Of a stretch of 64,000 nt of DNA, positions 1 to 8,984 are shown in pieces; the first letter of the stretch is position 1; each line of letters starts with the position of its first letter. The position numbers and the translations under genes are program-made. This DNA is from Clostridium gelidum. Lineage in GTDB: Bacteria; Bacillota; Clostridia; Clostridiales; Clostridiaceae. The stretch is taken from NCBI RefSeq assembly GCF_019977655.1, contig NZ_AP024849.1, forward strand, positions 4,993,001-5,057,000, written 5' to 3'. The notes below the pieces were generated by a model that was not told the origin of the DNA, ran no database searches, and worked only from the letters and a program-made list of their open reading frames with translations.

Positions 1-1697
1 GCTTGGTTTACTGCTTCAATTGCAGCTTTAACAGCTTCTACATCATCGCTATCTTTAATCTTCTTAAGCTCTTCAATCTTAGCTTGAACTCCAGCTTTTT
101 CTTCTTCTGTAGCTTTATCTCCAACTTCACTTAGTGTTTTTTCTATTTGATAGATTGTTTGATCTGCAGTGTTTGCAGTTTCAACTTTTTCTTTTCTCTT
201 CTTATCTTCTTCTGCAAACTTCTCAGCTTCTTTTACAGCCTTATCAACTTCATCATCATTTAAGTTAGTTGAAGCTGTAATTGTGATATTAGCTTGCTTT
301 CCAGTTCCTTTATCTAAAGCTGATACCTTAACAATACCATTAGCATCTATATCAAATGTTACTTCGATTTGAGGAATTCCTCTTGGTGCTGGAGCTATTC
401 CTGAAAGTGTAAATTGTCCAAGTGACTTATTATCCATAGCCATTTGTCTTTCACCTTGAACTACATTGATTTCAACTGATGTTTGACTGTCTGCAGCAGT
501 TGAGAATACTTGGCTCTTCTTTGTTGGAATAGTTGTATTTCTTTCGATTAATGGAGTAGCTATTCCACCTGCTGTTTCAATTCCAAGTGTTAATGGAGAA
601 ACATCAAGTAATACTATATCCTTAACTTCTCCTGTTAGTACTCCTGCTTGAATAGCTGCACCAACTGCAACACATTCATCTGGATTAACTCCCTTAGATG
701 GTTCTTTTCCTGTAAAGTTCTTAACTGCATCTACTACTGCTGGAATTCTTGTTGATCCACCAACTAAGATTATTTTTTCAATATCACTTAATGAAAGTTT
801 AGCATCAGCTAATGCTTTTTTCATTGGTTCAATTGATCTTTGAACTAAGTCACTAGTAATTTCATTAAATTTCGCTCTAGTTAAAGTTAAATCTATATGT
901 TTTGGACCTGTTGCATCTGCTGTAATAAATGGTAAGTTTATATTTGTTTGAGTTGATGATGATAATTCAATCTTAGCTTTTTCAGCAGCTTCTTTTAATC
1001 TTTGAAGTGCCATTTTATCTTGCATTAAGTCAATTCCATTATCTGATTTAAATGTGTCTGCAATGTAGTGCATGATCTTTTCATCAAAGTCATCTCCACC
1101 AAGCTTTGTATCTCCATTAGTTGATAATACTTCGAATACACCATCTCCAAGGTCTAGAATAGATACATCGAAAGTACCTCCACCTAAGTCATAAACTAAT
1201 ATTTTGTGATTATTATCTGTTTTATCTAAACCATAAGCTAATGCTGCTGCTGTTGGTTCATTTATTATTCTTAAAACTTCAAGACCTGCAATTTTTCCTG
1301 CATCCTTAGTTGCTTGTCTTTGGCTATCATTAAAGTAAGCTGGTACAGTTATTACTGCTTGAGTTACTGTTTCACCTAAATAACTTTCAGCGTCTGCTTT
1401 AATTTTTTGAAGTACCATAGCTGAAATTTCTTGTGGTGAATAGTTTTTTCCATCTATATCAACTTTGTATCCAGTTCCCATGTGTCTCTTTATTGAGATA
1501 ATTGTTTTGTCTGGATTTGTTATTGATTGTCTTTTTGCAACTTGACCAACTAATCTTTCGCCACCTGCTTGAAATGATACTACTGATGGAGTAGTTCTAG
1601 ATCCCTCTGCATTTGCAATAACTGTTGGTTCTCCACCTTCCATAACTGCTACACATGAATTTGTAGTTCCTAAGTCAATTCCTATAATTTTTCCCAT
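1..1697 (-). CDS. dnaK: Chaperone protein DnaK (Hsp70), 3' end outside the window
   Basis: This is the N-terminal 565 residues of cytosolic Hsp70, which folds and protects proteins using ATP with GrpE as exchange factor and DnaJ as co-chaperone. The protein opens with MGKIIGIDLGTTNSCVA, the phosphate-1 loop of the Hsp70 actin-like ATPase. The rest of the ATPase domain and most of the substrate-binding domain follow; roughly the last 50 residues of a usual ~615-residue DnaK fall beyond base 1. The ATG at 1695-1697 has an AGGAGGAAT ribosome site just upstream. It follows grpE after 81 bases with no obvious promoter, so it should be read from the hrcA promoter under CIRCE/HrcA control. Identity is certain; the missing end is only a window effect. 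Confidence 0.98.
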   Translation of the reverse strand, partial: MGKIIGIDLGTTNSCVAVMEGGEPTVIANAEGSRTTPSVVSFQAGGERLVGQVAKRQSITNPDKTIISIKRHMGTGYKVDIDGKNYSPQEISAMVLQKIKADAESYLGETVTQAVITVPAYFNDSQRQATKDAGKIAGLEVLRIINEPTAAALAYGLDKTDNNHKILVYDLGGGTFDVSILDLGDGVFEVLSTNGDTKLGGDDFDEKIMHYIADTFKSDNGIDLMQDKMALQRLKEAAEKAKIELSSSTQTNINLPFITADATGPKHIDLTLTRAKFNEITSDLVQRSIEPMKKALADAKLSLSDIEKIILVGGSTRIPAVVDAVKNFTGKEPSKGVNPDECVAVGAAIQAGVLTGEVKDIVLLDVSPLTLGIETAGGIATPLIERNTTIPTKKSQVFSTAADSQTSVEINVVQGERQMAMDNKSLGQFTLSGIAPAPRGIPQIEVTFDIDANGIVKVSALDKGTGKQANITITASTNLNDDEVDKAVKEAEKFAEEDKKRKEKVETANTADQTIYQIEKTLSEVGDKATEEEKAGVQAKIEELKKIKDSDDVEAVKAAIEAVNQ

Positions 1698-1778
1698 AAT
1701 ATATTATTCCTCCTAAAACTTTATTAATTTATTTTAATTTAAATTTTTTATTTAATTTTTTTTACATTCTATAAATTT

Positions 1779-2414
1779 TTAATTAGCTACTTTAACCATT
1801 GTATGTCTTATTATTTTTTCATCCTTTTTGTATCCCTTTTGGAATACTTCTGCTATTACATTTTTATCTAAGCTTTCATCTTCTATATGCATTACTGCAT
1901 TGTGAACATTAGGATCAAATTCTCCAGAAGCATCTATTTCTTCAATTCCAAGCTTTGTAAATGAATCTTGACACCCTTTTATTGTCATCTCAATTCCTTT
2001 TTTCAAATCTTCTACACTTCCATCAGCTGCAATAGCTCTTTCTAAGTTATCAAGAATTGGAACAATTTCTTTTAATACATCTACATATGCATCACTATAT
2101 ATTCCTTCTTTTTCTTTAGTAGTTCTTTTTCTATAATTATCATATTCAGCTGTCACTCTTAAAAGTCTATCTTTAGTCGCATCTAATTCTTCTTGCAATT
2201 TCTTATTTTCCTCTTTTTGTTTTTTTACTATATTTAGTTCATCATCTTCTGTAGTCTCATCATTTTCAGAGACTTCATCACATATTTCACTAGATTCCTC
2301 GTTTTCCATTTGGTCATTATTCACAGTTCCTTGTGTTTCTTTTTCAGTTACTGCTTCATCTTTAATTTCTTCATTATTTAGTTCTTCATTTTTTATATCT
2401 TTCTTTTTTTTCAT
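1779..2414 (-). CDS. grpE: GrpE, nucleotide exchange factor for DnaK
   Basis: GrpE is the cytosolic dimeric factor that releases ADP from DnaK. The 211-residue protein has a very acidic, low-complexity N-terminal tail (about residues 1-60), a long coiled-coil helix (about 60-115, around ATAEYDNYRKRT-type residues) and the C-terminal beta domain with the family signature near DPNVHNAVMHIED. The length fits clostridial GrpE with an extended tail. It is the middle gene of hrcA-grpE-dnaK, 38 bases after hrcA. Regulation is presumably by the upstream CIRCE operator. Confidence 0.97.
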   Translation of the reverse strand: MKKKKDIKNEELNNEEIKDEAVTEKETQGTVNNDQMENEESSEICDEVSENDETTEDDELNIVKKQKEENKKLQEELDATKDRLLRVTAEYDNYRKRTTKEKEGIYSDAYVDVLKEIVPILDNLERAIAADGSVEDLKKGIEMTIKGCQDSFTKLGIEEIDASGEFDPNVHNAVMHIEDESLDKNVIAEVFQKGYKKDEKIIRHTMVKVAN

Positions 2415-2452
2415 AGCTCTAAAAACACACCTCTTCTCTTTAAATCTTACAT

Positions 2453-3484
2453 CTATATTTTTTCATTACTTAACATATTATTAAGTTCTTTTATGACTTC
2501 CGCCATAATTGTTATTACCTTTGAATAATTAATTCTTCTAGGTCCAATTAATCCAATTTTACCAATTGGTCTATCTCTAAAAGAATATTCAGCAGATATT
2601 ATACTACAGTCCTTAGCTTGCTTTCTATAATTTTCATCGCCTATACTAATTGTAATATTATCCTGTGGGTTAAATAGATCCATTATAGATTTTTTATCAT
2701 TAAAAAGCGATAATATTTCTTTAGCTTTATCAATGTCGTTATATTCTGCATAATTGAATATATTTGTTGTTCCTTCCATAAATACTTCTGACGAATCTGT
2801 AGAATTTAATGTCTCATACAAAACTGGTAGAATTGCATTAAATATTTCTTCATATTCTCCTAAATCTTTTTTAAGATTATTAATTACTTCTAGATTAATT
2901 TCTTCTATTGAGAGATTTACCAATCTGTTATTAATAACTTGATTTATTCTCATTAAAGTTTCAATTTTAGGAACTCCACTATTCAACTTAAGCATATGAT
3001 TTTTTATAAATCCAGTATCTGTTAAAAAAACTGATACTAAATTATATTCATCAACCTTGATAAGCTGAATTGATTTAACAAAACTCTTTTTAACTGATGG
3101 CGATTCAATCACACAAGTCAATTTAGTAAGCTCTGACAACAATGCACTAGTTTGCCTTACAATTTTATCTACTTCAAGCATTGCTGAATCAATTATATAT
3201 TGCTTGATTTTCAAATCTTCCTCAACTGTTAGCCTTTGACTATCCATAAGTTTATCAACATATAATCTATATCCCTTACTAGAAGGAATTCTTCCTGCAG
3301 AAGCATGAGGTTGTTCTAAGTATCCCATATCTTCAAGATCGGCCATTTCATTTCTTATAGTTGCAGAACCGATACCTAAATTATAGTTTTTAGCAATTGT
3401 TCTTGAGCCTACAGGATCTCCTGTACGAATATAGTCATTGATAATAGCTTGAAGTATTTTTATTTTTCTTCCATCAATACTCAT
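2453..3484 (-). CDS. hrcA: Heat-inducible transcription repressor HrcA
   Basis: HrcA binds the CIRCE operator and represses the dnaK (and usually groE) operons until heat stress titrates GroEL. The N-terminal winged helix (about residues 1-75) includes GSRTIAK and SATIRNEMADLE-type helices, followed by a GAF-like dimerisation region. I place the start at the ATG at 3482-3484 (MSIDGRKIK, 343 residues) because it has an AGAGGTG ribosome site 7 bases upstream. A longer reading frame reaches 3508, but that would put the start codon inside the CIRCE palindrome. It is the first gene of the operon and so autoregulated. Confidence 0.96.
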   Translation of the reverse strand: MSIDGRKIKILQAIINDYIRTGDPVGSRTIAKNYNLGIGSATIRNEMADLEDMGYLEQPHASAGRIPSSKGYRLYVDKLMDSQRLTVEEDLKIKQYIIDSAMLEVDKIVRQTSALLSELTKLTCVIESPSVKKSFVKSIQLIKVDEYNLVSVFLTDTGFIKNHMLKLNSGVPKIETLMRINQVINNRLVNLSIEEINLEVINNLKKDLGEYEEIFNAILPVLYETLNSTDSSEVFMEGTTNIFNYAEYNDIDKAKEILSLFNDKKSIMDLFNPQDNITISIGDENYRKQAKDCSIISAEYSFRDRPIGKIGLIGPRRINYSKVITIMAEVIKELNNMLSNEKI

Positions 3485-3501
3485 AACTTCACCTCTTTTT
3501 G

Positions 3502-3528
3502 TTAGCACTCATTAACCTCGAGTGCTAA
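3502..3528. promoter_or_regulatory. CIRCE operator (HrcA binding site)
   Basis: A perfect TTAGCACTC-N9-GAGTGCTAA inverted repeat lies between the hrcA promoter and the hrcA start codon. It matches the CIRCE consensus exactly and explains HrcA autoregulation of hrcA-grpE-dnaK. Confidence 0.97.
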
Positions 3529-3541
3529 TGACTATGTTTTT

Positions 3542-3570
3542 AATATATTATTTTTGATGTTTTTTGTCAA
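3542..3570 (-). promoter_or_regulatory. Sigma-A promoter of the hrcA-grpE-dnaK operon
   Basis: On the minus strand there is TTGACA (3565-3570), a 17-base spacer and TATATT (3542-3547), 14 bases before the CIRCE element. A repressor at CIRCE would sit over the transcription start region. Confidence 0.85.
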
Positions 3571-3724
3571 TTCCAATTCTATTTATTATAGCTTTCTACA
3601 GGTAATAATAATTTAATTTCATCACTTTATCTCTTTATATCTCCTATTTGCTTTAATTTTCTATATTATTTATTTTCATATACAAATTTTAGATATTTAT
3701 TCTAATATTTTTAGTATAAATTCT

Positions 3725-4852
3725 CTATGATAATATGAAGTCACTCATTACATAATTAGATATTTCCATGCCTCTAGAACTTAAGAATAGTTTATCCGAA
3801 TTACAAATTAATAATTCCTTTTTTATATTTTTTTCAATTATATCTCCATAGACTTCATATATATCTTTATTAAATTTTTTCTTAAATTCATTTATTTTTA
3901 TTCCTTCAATCATTCTAAGTCCCATAAACACAAATTCTTCCATGTCATCATTTATGTCATTTTCATGAATTTCTTCTATTACAGTTTCATTTTTATTAAT
4001 CTTCTCTATATATTTTTCAATATCATCTATATTTTTAATCCGCTTTTCATCTACAAACGAACTAGCTGACACGCCTAATCCTAAATATTCATTACATTTC
4101 CAATAAACTTTGTTATGAAAACATTCTTTATCTATCCTTGCAAAATTAGATATTTCATATTGGTGATACCCATATTTATTTAAAATATCTTTAGTTGATA
4201 AATACATCATTCTTTCTATATCTTCATTGGGTAACTTTAATTTATCTTTTTCATATAAATTATAAAAATGTGTTCCTTCTTCAATTATTAAGCTATATGC
4301 TGATATGTGATCCGGTTCAAGCTTTGCTATTTCCGTTAATGATTCTTTCCAATCTTCAATAGTTTGATTTGGTAATCCAAACATTAAATCTATATTTATG
4401 TTGTCAAATCCTATATCTCTAGCTAAATAATAGTTGTTTCTAAATTCCTCATAACTATGTATTCTTCCAATCTCTTTTAAAATAGAGTTCTTTGTGGATT
4501 GCAACCCCATACTGATTCTATTTACATTATATTTTTTCATAATATCCAGATTTCTTTTATTCAACGTTCCCGGATTACATTCAACAGTAAATTCCAAATT
4601 TTCCTTTAAATTTAATTTATTTATAGTATCTAATAAACTTTGTAAACTTGATTCATTTAAGTAAGAAGGCGTCCCACCACCAATAAATATGCTATTTATA
4701 CTATATTTTTTAGCTTTTTGTAATATTTCTTTATTTAATGCATCTACATATTCATCCATAAATTTTTCTTTTCCCGAATAAGATGGAAAATCACAATAAA
4801 GACATTTTTGTTTACAAAATGGAATATGTATATATAAAGATATTTCTCCCAT
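3725..4852 (-). CDS. hemW: HemW-type radical SAM protein (heme chaperone, formerly HemN-like)
   Basis: The protein (375 residues) carries the radical SAM cluster motif CxxxCxxC at Cys13, Cys17 and Cys20 followed by DF, which is typical of HemW and not of true coproporphyrinogen dehydrogenase HemN. GGGTPSYL and the later GLPNQT segments match the SAM-binding core, and a HemN C-terminal domain follows (about 290-375). Known HemW proteins insert heme into respiratory proteins; what it does in a fermentative Clostridium is not clear. Position between lepA and hrcA is a conserved Firmicute order, although here a repeat-rich gap separates it from the next upstream gene. Confidence 0.93.
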   Translation of the reverse strand: MGEISLYIHIPFCKQKCLYCDFPSYSGKEKFMDEYVDALNKEILQKAKKYSINSIFIGGGTPSYLNESSLQSLLDTINKLNLKENLEFTVECNPGTLNKRNLDIMKKYNVNRISMGLQSTKNSILKEIGRIHSYEEFRNNYYLARDIGFDNINIDLMFGLPNQTIEDWKESLTEIAKLEPDHISAYSLIIEEGTHFYNLYEKDKLKLPNEDIERMMYLSTKDILNKYGYHQYEISNFARIDKECFHNKVYWKCNEYLGLGVSASSFVDEKRIKNIDDIEKYIEKINKNETVIEEIHENDINDDMEEFVFMGLRMIEGIKINEFKKKFNKDIYEVYGDIIEKNIKKELLICNSDKLFLSSRGMEISNYVMSDFILS

Positions 4853-4977
4853 TATAATCCTCCTAAAAATTCTTTTTGATAGGTATTGCGTAACATAGCT
4901 AACCCTAATGAATACTCAGGTTAATTGTACAAACTACCGAAATAACGGTCATGCTATTGCAGTTAGGCATATGAAAG

Positions 4978-5118
4978 AAAATAACAAGTCCAAAATTCGA
5001 TGTATATTTTGCGTCAGACGAGGAAGTATGTTTACCTCATAGCGGGCTATTATGTGAACATACTGACGAAGTATGACACGAAATAGACTAGCATATTGAC
5101 TTGTTATTTTTTTGATTT
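4978..5118. repeat. Long imperfect palindrome, family R1 (copy 1)
   Basis: The element begins AAATAACAAGTCC and ends GACTTGTTATTTTTTTGATT, so its ends are inverted repeats of about 12 bases. The interior has further internal pairing. Related copies are at 25391-25597 and, as a half element, 57641-57680. No open frame is shared between copies, so I read it as a structured, possibly mobile, intergenic repeat. The 4853-5325 gap holds this element and the R2 copy and no gene. Confidence 0.6.
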
Positions 5119-5140
5119 TGCCTTATTCCTATACAAAGAA

Positions 5141-5275
5141 AGAGAATACATACGTGTGGAGCAGGCATTGAAAAATGAGCTGATGGCATATCTCAATGGA
5201 AAGTTGTTCCATTTAGATATACCCAGCGAAGTTTTTCTAGTCCTGCGGAACATGTTTGTATTCTCTTTCGGAGGG
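5141..5275. repeat. Long imperfect palindrome, family R2 (copy 1)
   Basis: Outer arms are AGAGAATACATACGTG and the matching CATGTTTGTATTCTCT, followed by TTCGGAGG. The centre has GGAAAGTTGTTCCATTTA and CCAGCGAA. A second copy at 8754-8950 shares the arms' layout, the TTGTTCCATTTA core, CCAGCGAA and the TTCGGAGG tail. It directly abuts the R1 element. A 66-codon open frame crosses both but is not conserved in the second copy. Confidence 0.6.
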
Positions 5276-5325
5276 CTATCGCCGCACTTTAAATAATCCG
5301 CAATATCCGCATATTGTGAACTTAT

Positions 5326-5766
5326 TTATGCTAGTAATTTTTCTGCTTGTTCTTTTAGTAAATTAATTTTGCTTTCTGCATCAACAACTGAAAAGCCATA
5401 TACATCTACGAAGTTATAGAAATAATTAGCAAAAGATATTCTTTTATCACGTTTTATCTCTAATTTTCCGCCTATTCCTTCTAAAAATTCCACTTCTTTT
5501 TCATCGTATTCTCCATCAATAAGCGCAAGACCTATTAACTCAAAATAAATAATATTTTTCTTTCTTTCAGAAGAATTTTTTAATTTTTCATATATGGAAT
5601 TTAAATTTGCGTCTGGTATTTCATTTTCTTTTATACTTAGTTCCTCAAGATAATCAGTATAAAGATTCTTTTCTTCTTTTGCGAAAGTATTGTCTGAATT
5701 TGCAAGACCTTTGACCAATTGCATAAAAGCAATTCCTTCATTTTTACTTAATTCATTTAAAAACAT
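5326..5766 (-). CDS. TerB-like / tellurite-resistance-fold small protein
   Basis: This 146-residue soluble, all-helical, acidic protein has the look of the TerB-like superfamily: helices around NEGIAFMQLVKGLA (residues 8-21) and an ALIDGEYDEKEVEFLE segment near residue 83, where TerB-like proteins place a metal-binding DGxxxxxE motif. Function is unknown in clostridia. It is a monocistron with a GGAGGGG ribosome site, flanked downstream by the R1/R2 repeats and upstream by an IS605-like end. The family assignment rests on the helix pattern and one motif. Confidence 0.6.
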   Translation of the reverse strand: MFLNELSKNEGIAFMQLVKGLANSDNTFAKEEKNLYTDYLEELSIKENEIPDANLNSIYEKLKNSSERKKNIIYFELIGLALIDGEYDEKEVEFLEGIGGKLEIKRDKRISFANYFYNFVDVYGFSVVDAESKINLLKEQAEKLLA

Positions 5767-5947
5767 TCAAACCCCTCCTAAATTTCTATCAACAAAAAAT
5801 TATTTGTATAATACTAATTATTATTATACAAATAATTCCTTAAAATTAATATATTTTTCTTTCATACATTTATATTTTTTTATTATACTCAATTGGAATT
5901 TTGATTAATTCCCCTAATTTATATGTATGAAATACCCCATTATATTT

Positions 5948-6071
5948 ATCTGATAGCTAGCATCCGTAACACTCCCACTTCTTAAAGTGGGAGATAACGG
6001 CTGCACGCTCCTAGATAAGTTCAACTAAGATTCAGATGGGGATCAAACCCCACCTGAATCAAGTTTCACTT
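5948..6071. mobile_element. IS200/IS605-like end without transposase (copy 1)
   Basis: The stretch contains two hairpins: CCCACTTCTTAAAGTGGG, and ATTCAGATGGGG / CCCCACCTGAAT around a six-base loop, closing with AAGTTTCACTT. Such subterminal hairpins are typical of IS200/IS605 ends and the adjoining TnpB guide RNA region. No tnpA or tnpB is nearby. Copies are at 19482-19623 (diverged) and 8020-8054 (fragment). The family attribution is inference; it could also be another structured mobile repeat. The 5767-6073 gap holds nothing else. Confidence 0.45.
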
Positions 6072-6073
6072 GA

Positions 6074-7885
6074 TTAATCTACCTTTAAGATTGCCATAAA
6101 TGCTTCTTGTGGAACTTCAACAGATCCGACCTGTCTCATTCTCTTCTTTCCTTCTTTTTGCTTTTCTAAGAGCTTCTTCTTTCTTGAAATATCTCCACCA
6201 TAACATTTAGCTAATACATCTTTTCTCATAGCCTTTACAGTTTCTCTTGCTATAATCTTACCACCAATTGCTGCTTGAATTGGAACTTCAAACATTTGCC
6301 TTGGAATTGCTTCTTTTAATTTTTCAACTATTCCTCGTCCTTTATGATATGCTCTTTCCTCTGGAACTATCATTGATAATGCATCAACTATCTCAGCATT
6401 TAATAATATATCTAACTTAACTAGTTTAGTTCTAATATATCCTTTTAATTCATAATCTAAAGATGCATATCCTTTAGTTCTAGATTTTAGAGTGTCAAAG
6501 AAATCATATATTATTTCATTTAGTGGAATATCATATTTTACAACTGCTCTAGTTTCTTCTACATATTCCATATCAATATATACGCCTCTTCGGTCTTGGC
6601 ACAATTCCATAACCGATCCAACATAATCTTTCGGAGTAATTATAGATGCCTTAACCACTGGTTCTTCCATATAATCCACTTCAGTTAAAGGTGGTAGATT
6701 AGTTGGATTTGTTATTTCTAATATTTCACCATCTGTTTTGATTACTTTATATATAACTGATGGTGCAGTTGTAATTATATCTAAATTAAACTCTCTTTCA
6801 ACTCTCTCTTGAATTATTTCCATGTGCAATAATCCTAAGAATCCACATCTAAATCCAAACCCTAAGGCCATCGATGTTTCTGGTTCAAAGTTTAATGCTG
6901 CATCATTTATTTGCAATTTTTCTAGAGCTTCTCTTAATTCATCATACTTTGCTCCATCCACTGGAAATATTCCCGAATAGACCATTGGTATAGCAGGTTT
7001 GTAACCTACAAGTGCCTTTTGTGTTGGTCTATTAGCTTCTGTTATTGTATCGCCAACTCTAGCATCTCTAACATTTTTAATTGACGCTGTTACATATCCA
7101 ACATCTCCTGCTATTAATTCATCAATTGGAAGTACTCCAGGAGTAAATACACCTACTTCTGTAACCTCATAAAATTTATTAGTCGCCATAAGCTTAATTT
7201 TGCTTCCAATTTTTACTTTTCCATCCATTACTCTTACTATGCACACAACACCCTTATAGCTATCATAATATGAATCGAAAATTAATGCCTTTAAAGGTGC
7301 TTCTTCGTCCCCATCTGGTGACGGTATGTTCTTAACAATATATTCTAGCACATCGCCTATATTAAGTCCTGTCTTGGCAGATATCATTGGTGCTTCTGAT
7401 GCGTCTATTCCTATTACATCTTCAATTTCTTTTTTAATTTCTTCTGGTCTTGCAGATGGTAAATCAATCTTATTTATTACTGGTGCAATTTCCAAATTAT
7501 TATCTAATGCCAAATAGCAATTAGCTAAAGTTTGAGCTTGAACACCTTGCGTTGCATCAACAACTAATATAGCACCTTCACAGGCTGCTAAACTTCTTGA
7601 CACTTCATAATTAAAATCCACATGCCCTGGAGTATCAATTAAATTAAAAATATATTCTTCACCATTATCTCTTTTATATATAAGTCTCGCTGCTTGAGAC
7701 TTTATTGTAATTCCTCTTTCTTTTTCTATATCCATATTATCTAGAACTTGTTCTTCCATTTCCCTTTTAGTTAAGGTCCCTGTAGTTTCAAGTAATCTAT
7801 CAGCAAGGGTTGACTTACCATGATCAATATGTGCTACTATTGAAAAATTTCTTATATGTTCTTGTCTTACACTTTTCATACGCAT
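6074..7885 (-). CDS. lepA: Elongation factor 4 (LepA), ribosome-associated GTPase
   Basis: LepA is a translational GTPase that acts on stalled or initiating ribosomes. The 603-residue length is standard. GTPase motifs are present: AHIDHGKS (G1, residues 18-25), DTPGH (G3) and NKID (G4). The EF-G-like domains II, III and V and the LepA-specific C-terminal domain (YHKGRGIVEKLK and the basic CYGGDISRKKKLL segment) follow. I keep the first ATG (MRMKSVRQ), which has GAAGG 7 bases upstream. It sits downstream of spoIIP in the usual clostridial order, separated by a small unknown gene. Confidence 0.98.
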   Translation of the reverse strand: MRMKSVRQEHIRNFSIVAHIDHGKSTLADRLLETTGTLTKREMEEQVLDNMDIEKERGITIKSQAARLIYKRDNGEEYIFNLIDTPGHVDFNYEVSRSLAACEGAILVVDATQGVQAQTLANCYLALDNNLEIAPVINKIDLPSARPEEIKKEIEDVIGIDASEAPMISAKTGLNIGDVLEYIVKNIPSPDGDEEAPLKALIFDSYYDSYKGVVCIVRVMDGKVKIGSKIKLMATNKFYEVTEVGVFTPGVLPIDELIAGDVGYVTASIKNVRDARVGDTITEANRPTQKALVGYKPAIPMVYSGIFPVDGAKYDELREALEKLQINDAALNFEPETSMALGFGFRCGFLGLLHMEIIQERVEREFNLDIITTAPSVIYKVIKTDGEILEITNPTNLPPLTEVDYMEEPVVKASIITPKDYVGSVMELCQDRRGVYIDMEYVEETRAVVKYDIPLNEIIYDFFDTLKSRTKGYASLDYELKGYIRTKLVKLDILLNAEIVDALSMIVPEERAYHKGRGIVEKLKEAIPRQMFEVPIQAAIGGKIIARETVKAMRKDVLAKCYGGDISRKKKLLEKQKEGKKRMRQVGSVEVPQEAFMAILKVD

Positions 7886-8019
7886 AACTACCTTCTAACC
7901 TTAAGGCAGTTCATTCACCCCCGTTATAATTAAATCAGCTAAATTATAACATACATCCATTTAAAAAGGCTACAAGAAAATCTACTTGCAAACTTTTCTA
8001 TGATAATTACATATAAGTT

Positions 8020-8054
8020 TATCTGCTAGCTCCTAGATAAGTTCAACTAAGATT
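8020..8054. repeat. Fragment of the IS605-like end
   Basis: About 35 bases (ATCTGCTAGCTCCTAG then ATAAGTTCAACTAAGATT) match the middle of the element at 5948-6071 almost exactly, 2 kb away. The hairpin part is absent. It is probably a remnant. Confidence 0.5.
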
Positions 8055-8110
8055 AACTTAATTTCATAATTCCTTTATGCTATAAGTTCTCAATTGTGTT
8101 TTACACTTTT

Positions 8111-8440
8111 TCATATATGTATATTATTAAAAATTCCTTGTATTTTTTTTATAAAATCAGATTCATTTCTTATTTTAAAATTACTATCCCCTAGTCTAAC
8201 CAATATGTCTTTTTCTGATTCTTTATAAATTTTTAAAAATGAATTATCTTTTATGAAATTTGAAAAATCTTCTCCAAATTTTTCACTTACAAGTTTATAA
8301 TTTTCATTTGTATTCCCAAGAGGTGATAATGCTTTAGTATTAATCACATCAATTTTAATAATTCCAACTAAGACCGAAAATAAAATTAAAATTGCTGGTA
8401 CTACTTTTTTAAATATGTAACCCTTAAAAATATTCTTCAA
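8111..8440 (-). CDS. Small single-pass membrane protein of unknown function
   Basis: The 109-residue product has a basic start (MKNIFKGYIFKK), one hydrophobic helix (about residues 13-30) and a hydrophilic, lysine- and aspartate-rich remainder predicted to lie outside the membrane. It starts with TTG (8438-8440) preceded by AAGGGTG at 8 bases. I do not recognise a family. Its place between spoIIP and lepA suggests a sporulation-linked or simply conserved clostridial envelope protein, but there is no direct evidence. Confidence 0.65.
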   Translation of the reverse strand: MKNIFKGYIFKKVVPAILILFSVLVGIIKIDVINTKALSPLGNTNENYKLVSEKFGEDFSNFIKDNSFLKIYKESEKDILVRLGDSNFKIRNESDFIKKIQGIFNNIHI

Positions 8441-8753
8441 TAAATAAACACCCTTTTCAATTAGTTGATTTATTTTTTAACTATCCCTAAAACTTTCTTT
8501 ATTTTTTCTATTTACATTCTTTCCATATTTATAAAGTATTATTCATTAATCTAAATTATTATGTTATCGATGCATATTTACAGGTAATTTTCTACTGTAT
8601 CACTATGTTACGTATTGTTTTATAATATCTAACTAAATGCTTTGGATTTTTATATGTGTAAAAATTCTGATTGTGTTATTGAACTTTTTTTATTGGTGCA
8701 TATTATTTGAGAATATATATACTATTTTCAATACTTAAGAGTCTATCAAAACA

Positions 8754-8950
8754 GAGAAATTGGATACATGTTTGTTAAATCGGCATTAGAAAATAAGCTG
8801 TTGAAGCCTCTTAATGGCAGGTTGTTCCATTTATTGCTTGTCCTAAGCTCGTCTTAGGATCATGCAGAAATGGGTGCAACCTGCCATTTAGAAGCTTCCA
8901 GCGAACTTTTCTTAGTCCGATGGAACACACATGTATCCAATTTCGGAGGA
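8754..8950. repeat. Long imperfect palindrome, family R2 (copy 2)
   Basis: Outer arms AGAAATTGGATACATGT and ACATGTATCCAATTTC pair well. An inner pair is AATGGCAGGTTG with CAACCTGCCATT, and the apex is a small hairpin CCTAAG-CTCGT-CTTAGG. The whole can fold as one nested hairpin of almost 200 bases. It fills most of the 8441-8984 gap, which contains no gene. Confidence 0.65.
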
Positions 8951-8984
8951 TTATACGCATAAGTGCAATTTTCACCCTTGGTAT

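Noticed and set aside
3485..3508. A longer hrcA start upstream of 3484
   Set aside because: It would place the start codon inside the CIRCE palindrome and lacks a ribosome site, while the ATG at 3484 has AGAGGTG in place.
5096..5296. Plus-strand 66-codon frame as a gene
   Set aside because: It crosses the ends of two structured repeats and the frame is not conserved in the second R2 copy.
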